From: Afifella pfennigii DSM 17143
GTDB taxonomy: Bacteria > Pseudomonadota > Alphaproteobacteria > Rhizobiales > Afifellaceae
Assembly: GCF_000688515.1 (NCBI RefSeq)
Contig: NZ_JHZK01000028.1
Location: forward strand, 1 to 47,941
DNA length: 47,941 bases
Direction of reading: 5' to 3'
Positions within the stretch are counted from its first letter, which is position 1. Each line of letters begins with the position of its first letter. The notes beneath the pieces were generated by a model, which saw only the letters and a list, made by a program, of their open reading frames with translations, did not search any database and had not been told where the DNA came from. Both the position numbers and the translations under genes were made by a program. Below are positions 43,429-47,941 of this stretch, piece by piece.

Positions 43429-45117
43429 ATGGGATCGAGCGAGATGACGGACGGACAAGGTTCGCAGGCGCCCGAGCGCGAGAGCATGGAGTACGACGTC
43501 GTCATCGTCGGAGCGGGGCCGGCCGGCCTTGCCGCCGCGATCCGGCTGAAGCAGCTCAACGCGGAAATTTCCGTCGTCGTCCTGGAGAAGGGCTCGGAGG
43601 TCGGCGCCCATATCCTTTCCGGCGCCGTCATCGACCCGGCCGGGCTCGACAGCCTGTTTCCCGATTGGCGCGAGGATGCCGACAGGCCGCTGACGACGGA
43701 GGTGAAGAAGGACCGCTTTCTTTATCTCGGCCCGGCAGGGGCGGCGCGGCTGCCCAATTTCCTGATGCCGAAGCTGATGGGCAACCACGGCAATTACATC
43801 GGCTCGCTCGGCCAGGTGTGCCAATGGCTCGCCGGCAAGGCGGAAGCGCTGGGCGTTGAAATCTATCCCGGCTTTGCCGCCGCGGAGATCCTCACCGACG
43901 AGGAAGGCAAGGTCATCGGCGTCGCCACCGGCGATATGGGCGTGACGCGCGAGGGCAAGCCCGGCCCGGCCTATCAGCCGGGCATGGCGCTTCTCGGCCG
44001 CTACACGCTGATCGCCGAGGGCGTGCGCGGCTCGCTCGCCAAGGAGCTTATTTCCCGCTTCGCGCTCGACGAAGGCCGCGAGCCGGCCAAGTTCGGCATC
44101 GGCCTCAAGGAGCTGTGGGAAGTGGAGCCGGACAAGCACGAGCCCGGCCTCATCCAGCATTCCTTCGGCTGGCCGCTCGACAACAGGACCGGCGGCGGCT
44201 CCTTCCTCTACCATTACGGCGACAATCTCGTCGCCATCGGCTTCGTCGTCCATCTCAACTACGACAACCCCTATCTGGAGCCCTTCCAGGAGCTGCAGCG
44301 CTTCAAGACGCATCCGGAGATCGCGCCGCTTTTTGAAGGCGGCAAGCGCATCGGCTACGGCGCGCGCGCCATCACCGAGGGCGGCTTCCAGTCGGTGCCG
44401 AAGCTCTCCTTCCCCGGCGGGGCGCTCCTCGGCTGCTCGGCCGGCTTCGTCAACGTGCCGCGCATCAAGGGCACGCATAACGCCATGCTGTCGGGCATCC
44501 TCGCCGCCGAGCATGCGGCCGAAGCCCTCGCCGCCGGGCGCGGCCATGACGAGCTTGCCGGCTACGAGGCCGCCTGGCGCGGCTCGGCCATCGGCGAGGA
44601 CCTGAAAAAGGTGCGCAACGTCAAGCCGCTCTGGTCGCGCTTCGGCACCCGGCTCGGGGTCATGCTCGGCGGCCTCGATATGTGGACGAACTCGCTCGCC
44701 GGCTTTTCCCTCTTCGGCACGCTCTCCCACGGCAAGGCGGACTACGCCAGCCTGAAGCCGGCCGCCGAATGCGAGAAAATCGCCTATCCCAAGCCCGACG
44801 GCGTCCTCACCTTCGACAAGCCCTCCTCCGTGTTCCTGTCGAACACCAACCACGAAGAGGACCAGCCGGTGCATCTGCGCCTCGCCGACCCGCTCATCCA
44901 GAAGGACAGCGAATGGGGCGCCTATGCCGGGCCCTCGGCACGCTACTGCCCGGCCGGCGTCTATGAATGGGTCACGGAGGATGGCGGCGAGCCGCGCTTC
45001 GTCATCAACGCGCAGAACTGCGTCCACTGCAAGACCTGCGATATCAAGGACCCGAACCGCAACATCACCTGGGTGCCGCCGCAGGGCGGCGAAGGCCCGA
45101 TCTATACGGGCATGTAG
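43429..45117 (+). CDS. Electron transfer flavoprotein-ubiquinone oxidoreductase
   Basis: 562 aa, full length. ATG 43429 follows GGGAGAGA at about 4 nt. The FAD-binding Rossmann motif is YDVVIVGAGPAGLAAAIRL; VLEKGSEVGAHILSGAVIDP and CSAGFVNVPRIKGTHNAMLSG are hallmark blocks. The C-terminal ferredoxin-like domain carries the [4Fe-4S] ligands in ARYCPAGVYEW and QNCVHCKTCDIKDP. The enzyme sits on the inner face of the membrane and passes electrons from ETF (fed by acyl-CoA, dimethylglycine or sarcosine dehydrogenases) to ubiquinone. It is often neighboured by family-4-type UDG genes in Hyphomicrobiales, as here (divergent, 124 bases apart). Confidence 0.96.
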   Translation: MGSSEMTDGQGSQAPERESMEYDVVIVGAGPAGLAAAIRLKQLNAEISVVVLEKGSEVGAHILSGAVIDPAGLDSLFPDWREDADRPLTTEVKKDRFLYLGPAGAARLPNFLMPKLMGNHGNYIGSLGQVCQWLAGKAEALGVEIYPGFAAAEILTDEEGKVIGVATGDMGVTREGKPGPAYQPGMALLGRYTLIAEGVRGSLAKELISRFALDEGREPAKFGIGLKELWEVEPDKHEPGLIQHSFGWPLDNRTGGGSFLYHYGDNLVAIGFVVHLNYDNPYLEPFQELQRFKTHPEIAPLFEGGKRIGYGARAITEGGFQSVPKLSFPGGALLGCSAGFVNVPRIKGTHNAMLSGILAAEHAAEALAAGRGHDELAGYEAAWRGSAIGEDLKKVRNVKPLWSRFGTRLGVMLGGLDMWTNSLAGFSLFGTLSHGKADYASLKPAAECEKIAYPKPDGVLTFDKPSSVFLSNTNHEEDQPVHLRLADPLIQKDSEWGAYAGPSARYCPAGVYEWVTEDGGEPRFVINAQNCVHCKTCDIKDPNRNITWVPPQGGEGPIYTGM

Positions 45118-45153
45118 AGGCCGCGCCGACAGAGGCGCCGGGAGGGAACCGGG

Positions 45154-45738
45154 ATGGAGCTGAAGCCGCCCTTCCGCAAGGCGAGGCCGGAGGACGCCGC
45201 CGCGCTCGCCGATTTCGTCGCCATCGCCGGCGAGGGCCTGCCGGTCTATCTGTGGTCGGGCATGGCCGAGCCGGGCGAGGACGCCATGGAGGTCGGCCGC
45301 CGGCGGGCGCGGCGCGAGGAAGGCAGCTTCTCCTATCGCAACGCCGTCCTGCGCGAGGAGGGCGGCAAGGTCGCCGCCTGCCTCATCGGCTATCGCCTCA
45401 CCGGCGAGCCGGAGCCGATCGGCCCGGACGTGCCGCCTATCTTCGTGCCGCTCCTGGAGCTGGAGAACCTTGCTCTCCGCACCTGGTACATCAATGTGCT
45501 CGCCACCTATCGGCAGCACCGCGGCAAGGGCTACGGCCGTGAGCTTCTCGCCATCGCCGACCGGCTCGCGGAGGAAGCCGGCGCTGCCGGCCTTTCCCTC
45601 ATCGTCTCCGACGCCAATACCGGCGCCCGCCGGCTCTACGAGAGCTGCGGCTTTCGCGAATTGGCGCGGCGCAAAATGGTGAAGGAGGGCTGGCGCAGCG
45701 AGGGCGACAACTGGGTGCTGATGGTGAAGGCGGGGTAG
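45154..45738 (+). CDS. GNAT-family N-acetyltransferase
   Basis: 194 aa; ATG 45154 follows GGGAGG. N-terminal KARPEDAAALADFVAIAGEGLPVYLW is followed by NVLATYRQHRGKGYGRELLAIAD, the acetyl-CoA-binding motif A (Q/R-x-x-G-x-G/A pattern), and LIVSDANTGARRLYESCGFRELARRKMV, motif B. It would transfer an acetyl group to a small-molecule or protein amine; the substrate is unknown. The gap to ETF-QO is only 36 bases, so the two genes probably share a transcript. No membrane segment. Confidence 0.88.
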   Translation: MELKPPFRKARPEDAAALADFVAIAGEGLPVYLWSGMAEPGEDAMEVGRRRARREEGSFSYRNAVLREEGGKVAACLIGYRLTGEPEPIGPDVPPIFVPLLELENLALRTWYINVLATYRQHRGKGYGRELLAIADRLAEEAGAAGLSLIVSDANTGARRLYESCGFRELARRKMVKEGWRSEGDNWVLMVKAG

Positions 45739-45775
45739 GCGAGAGCTGATAGTCAGCCGTATCTCTGCGGATGGC

Positions 45776-46002
45776 GTGAGACACGGGCTTGCAAGGGACG
45801 GAGTGCCTGCAATCCTCTCTTATTCTGAGAGGGACGCTCTATGCAGACGCACTTCAGATGCGCCGTTTGGCTATGTGTATGTTATGAGCACATCCGATTT
45901 ACATATTTCTAAAATCGGCATAACACGAAATATTATAAAAAAATATAACCTACTGGATAGCTGTATTAGATGTTATTTTTTACTTTATTTAATATCATAC
46001 AT
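45776..46002 (+). pseudogene. 5' part of an AT-rich GIY-YIG/T5orf172-like gene, cut by IS insertion
   Basis: An open frame (GTG 45776) contains FGYVYVMSTSDLHISKIGITRN, which has the YVYVM...KIGIT pattern of GIY-YIG-like T5orf172/MUG113 domains. After this the translation is strongly hydrophobic (CYFLLYLISYI), the DNA very AT-rich, and the frame runs into the IS1595-type element at 46003. The base composition from about 45880 to 46002 is sharply lower in GC than every other gene here, so this is acquired DNA. Past the far end of the element (from 47447) the same AT-rich DNA continues but no confident continuation of the protein can be read, so the gene was probably already degraded. The 37 bases before it and the first 100 of the gap contain nothing else. 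Confidence 0.5.
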
Positions 46003-46025
46003 CGCGCCTATCTGCCAAACGCAGG
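46003..46025 (+). repeat. Left terminal inverted repeat of the IS1595-type element
   Basis: It begins CGCGCCTATCTGCCAAAC and matches the reverse complement of 47416-47438 with one mismatch in 23 bases. It is preceded directly by the 8-bp duplication TCATACAT. Confidence 0.95.
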
Positions 46026-46135
46026 TGCATTCACCTGATTGCACAGGTTAACCAAGGTTTTAGGTCGTCTCTCTCAGGAGCTTGATCGGGCTCCGGCGCC
46101 ACCCACATGCGAGGCCTTCTTTCGTGGGTCGTGGC

Positions 46136-47206
46136 ATGGCCGGGAAAAGGGCACCGAGGGTCAACAGCCTGGAGTGGCTGGAAGCGAAGTATCCGACCGA
46201 GGATTCTGCGCGTCGGCTCTTCGAATCCCTCATCTGGCCGCATGGCCCCCACTGTCCGCACTGCGGCTCCGCGGAGGTCTGGCGCTTCCGAAAGAAGGGC
46301 CGGAAATCGCGCGCCGGTCTCTTCGAATGCCGCTACTGCTCCGGGCAGTTCACCGTCACCACCAAGACCCCGATGCATGCCACAAAGCTCCCCCTGAAGG
46401 TGTGGCTCCGGGCTCTGTACCTGATTCTGATCTCCTCGAAGGGTGTCTCTTCCGTCATCCTCGGCAAGCAGTTGGGGGTCCGGCAGCCGACAGCCTGGAA
46501 GATCGCCCACGCCATCCGCGAGATGACCGACGACCGAGACGGAGACGAGCCGCTCCTGGGGAAGATCGTCGAGGTCGACACGACCTTCATGGGCGCCCCG
46601 CCGCGCAAGAAGAAGAGCCGGTTCCACAAATACGTCTGGAACCCGCCGGGCAAGGGATCCGCACGCCCGCAGGTCGCCGTCGCAGCCAGCCGCGACGGCC
46701 GGGTGGCCGCTGCGGTGATCGAGAAGAGTGACGCGCAGAACGTCGGCCGTTTCCTCGACCGCTTCGTCTCCAAGGACGCGGTGATCATGTCCGACGACGA
46801 CCGCGCCATCTCCCGTGCCGCCAAGGCTTTCAAGGAGCACTCGACGGTCACGCACGGCGATGACCAGTTCGCCATCGGGTCGGTCCACGCCAACCGGGCG
46901 GAGAGCCTGGCCTCCCTCCTGAAGCGGGCGCAGCTCGGCGTCTTTCACTTCATCAGCCGGAAGCACCTTCAGAGGTATGTCGACGAGCTCATGTTCCGGC
47001 GCAATCAGCGGCGGGTGATCACGCACCAGAGTATCAAGGACGGGACTGTGACGCAGGAGATCCGGTACCGGAACTTCGACGACCAGCTTGCCGATCTCCT
47101 GAAACGCGCCGTCGGCCGCCAGGTCAGGCGCTCGCGCAGCGGAGGTCTGGAGTGGCCGCCCCCGATCGCGCCGGGGTTCGCCTTGGCTCCATCGGCTTCC
47201 CCGTAG
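46136..47206 (+). CDS. IS1595-family transposase
   Basis: 356 aa from ATG 46136 (a TTG at 46082 is in frame). The N-terminal zinc ribbon has Cys40-x2-Cys43 and Cys65-x2-Cys68 (CPHC, CRYC) followed by the FTVTTKTPMHATKLPLKVWL block typical of the ISXO2/IS1595 family. A helix-turn-helix-like segment (GKQLGVRQPTAWKIAHAIRE) follows. The DDE-type catalytic core has Asp148 in VEVDTTFMG, Asp220/221 in VIMSDDDRA and the H-x-N-x2-E triad His251, Asn253, Glu256. No frameshift is seen and the inverted repeats are intact, so it may be active. Confidence 0.95.
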   Translation: MAGKRAPRVNSLEWLEAKYPTEDSARRLFESLIWPHGPHCPHCGSAEVWRFRKKGRKSRAGLFECRYCSGQFTVTTKTPMHATKLPLKVWLRALYLILISSKGVSSVILGKQLGVRQPTAWKIAHAIREMTDDRDGDEPLLGKIVEVDTTFMGAPPRKKKSRFHKYVWNPPGKGSARPQVAVAASRDGRVAAAVIEKSDAQNVGRFLDRFVSKDAVIMSDDDRAISRAAKAFKEHSTVTHGDDQFAIGSVHANRAESLASLLKRAQLGVFHFISRKHLQRYVDELMFRRNQRRVITHQSIKDGTVTQEIRYRNFDDQLADLLKRAVGRQVRRSRSGGLEWPPPIAPGFALAPSASP

Positions 47207-47415
47207 GCTTCTTCCAGAGACGAAGCAGTTCCCGCGTCAGGTGGTGACCTCGCCGCCGATCATCATAGAGCATCGCCGCCGCGACTTCCTTGCCTGTCAA
47301 AGGTGCGTCCGCGACTCTCTCTTTGCCCTCACCTGAAACTACCGCAGGAGAAAAAGGGTCAAGCGTCGCCGCCGCCGACGCAAGCTCTCCCGGTGAGGCT
47401 ACGTCCTGCTATGTC

Positions 47416-47438
47416 CCTGTGTTTGGCAGATAGGCGCG
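47416..47438 (-). repeat. Right terminal inverted repeat of the IS1595-type element
   Basis: It ends GTTTGGCAGATAGGCGCG, the inverse of the left repeat, and is followed directly by the second copy of TCATACAT (47439-47446). Confidence 0.95.
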
Positions 47439-47804
47439 TCATACATACATATATATATTGCGTATATGCATCCAATAATGGCTTTATTACAATATATAAA
47501 TACGATTATACTGACAATGATGCGAGTGATTTGATTTAAAATTAATATCTCGATCAAGTTCATACGCGTTCCGCTGCGCGCAAGGCCAAGGAAGAGAAAA
47601 TCAGTATGGGCAGCGGCAGCTTTTCAGTTGACTGTGAAGAACGCATAAGCGGCTGATAGTCGACGGATTTCGGTCTCTCGCAAGGTTTCGGTTTTGCAGG
47701 ATTCGGTGGCTTGAGCCTGCGGAACCTTGCGATTTCGCATGCGGTTTGGGGATTCCCGGCGGCGCCTTTCCGTGATTCGATTGAGAGGATCACGAGAGGT
47801 GACG
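47439..47804. other. Gene-free AT-rich flank and leader of the IS5-type element
   Basis: 47439-47560 is the right-hand continuation of the AT-rich patch interrupted by the IS1595-type element; a plus-strand frame reads YCVYASNNGFITIYKYDYTD and ends at TAA 47537-47539, possibly a remnant. From about 47570 composition returns to host-like, and 47625-47804 probably contains the left end of the IS5-type element; I cannot fix its inverted repeat because the other end is outside the window. Confidence 0.5.
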
Positions 47805-47941
47805 ATGCGACCGAGAGCGCCCAATCGCGAGCTCACCGATGACCTGTTCCGCGCCCGGCTCGACCAGATCATCAACATGCGACACGAGCTCGTCCGGCTG
47901 GGCGAGCGGATCGACTGGGCGTGGCTCGATGCGGAGATCGC
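47805..47941 (+). CDS. IS5-type transposase, N-terminal fragment (cut by window end)
   Basis: The start ATG at 47805 follows GAGAGG. The 45 visible codons begin MRPRAPNRELTDDLFRARLD and continue QIINMRHELVRLGERIDW, which matches the N-terminal region of IS5-type transposases (DLFRxRLDQIINxxHELVxLAxxIDW). The DDE core is beyond the window, so integrity is unknown. Together with the neighbouring IS1595-type element it marks an insertion hot spot. Confidence 0.85.
   Translation, partial: MRPRAPNRELTDDLFRARLDQIINMRHELVRLGERIDWAWLDAEI

Larger units (their letters stand above)
46003..47438 (+). mobile_element. Complete IS1595-type insertion sequence, 1436 bp
   Basis: Terminal inverted repeats begin CGCGCCTATCTGCCAAAC on both sides (18 perfect bases, 22 of 23 in all: 46003-46025 and 47416-47438). 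The element is flanked by a perfect 8-bp target duplication TCATACAT (45995-46002 and 47439-47446), the size usual for IS1595. It encodes one transposase. The sequence between the transposase stop and the right repeat (47207-47415) is non-coding or holds a short antisense frame. The intact repeats and duplication mean the insertion is recent and entire. Confidence 0.95.

Noticed and set aside
45814-45832. CCTCTC-ttattct-GAGAGG hairpin as a terminator
   Set aside because: Only a 6-bp stem with a large loop and no T-tract; it also lies inside an open frame.
47558-47571. GTTCATACGCGTTC as a LexA box
   Set aside because: Spacing is N6 instead of N7 and no gene follows closely.

Overview
The window is GC-rich DNA from an alphaproteobacterium, most likely of the order Hyphomicrobiales (Rhizobiales); I cannot fix the genus. 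The lineage call rests on a CcrM-type cell-cycle methyltransferase, separate b and b' ATP synthase subunits, the neighbourhood mutY / DUF721 / dsbA-like / smc, the neighbourhood rnhB / PA0069-type radical SAM / small glycosyltransferase-like gene / moaB, a GAAC-N7-GAAC LexA box, and the dispersed palindromes that give spurious 'MAGLDPAIH'-like peptides in this group.

Layout. 1-312: 3' end of an IS4-type element. 313-3120: two unrelated predicted secreted proteins on the minus strand, bounded by two copies of a roughly 350-390 bp direct repeat. 3279-9664: a DUF4405 membrane protein; a minus-strand unit of a 77-residue protein, an arylsulfatase and a periplasmic HAD phosphatase; a divergent DNA-binding-like/TolB-like/TPR gene split by an in-frame amber codon; and an isochorismatase-like hydrolase. 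9927-17686: a DUF4139 protein and a divergent phospholipase D, a cysteine-rich secreted protein, a SleB-type cell-wall hydrolase lipoprotein, a small secreted protein, a PfkB-type sugar kinase and a TSUP permease. 17706-22912: a complete glycine cleavage operon (gcvT-gcvH-osmC-gcvPA-gcvPB) behind a tandem glycine riboswitch. 23028-28503: a lipoprotein, ccrM, a third copy of the dispersed palindromes, a HAD hydrolase, mutY, a DUF721/DciA-like gene and a DsbA-like thiol oxidoreductase with a Tat-like signal. 28576-34952: smc, then the Fo genes of ATP synthase (atpI-atpB-atpE-atpF'-atpF) with a recognisable promoter and an intrinsic terminator. 34979-45738: rnhB, a radical SAM gene with a LexA box, a degenerate glycosyltransferase-like gene, a 272-bp TA-flanked miniature transposon-like element, moaB, a short-Q-loop cydAB oxidase, an MFS transporter, a family-4-like uracil-DNA glycosylase missing two iron-sulfur ligands, ETF-ubiquinone oxidoreductase and a GNAT acetyltransferase. 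45739-47941: an AT-rich foreign patch carrying the start of a GIY-YIG-like gene, cut by a complete IS1595-type element with an 8-bp target duplication, then the start of an IS5-type transposase.

Functionally the core of the window is housekeeping: one-carbon/glycine catabolism, DNA methylation and repair, chromosome segregation and respiration. Accessory DNA is concentrated at both ends and in three intergenic gaps. I did not find a CRISPR array, tRNA, rRNA, prophage or recognisable multi-gene defence system. The most unusual items are the TA-flanked miniature element, the amber-split TPR gene, the LexA box before the radical SAM gene, the iron-sulfur-ligand-lacking UDG and the osmC gene coupled into the glycine cleavage operon.
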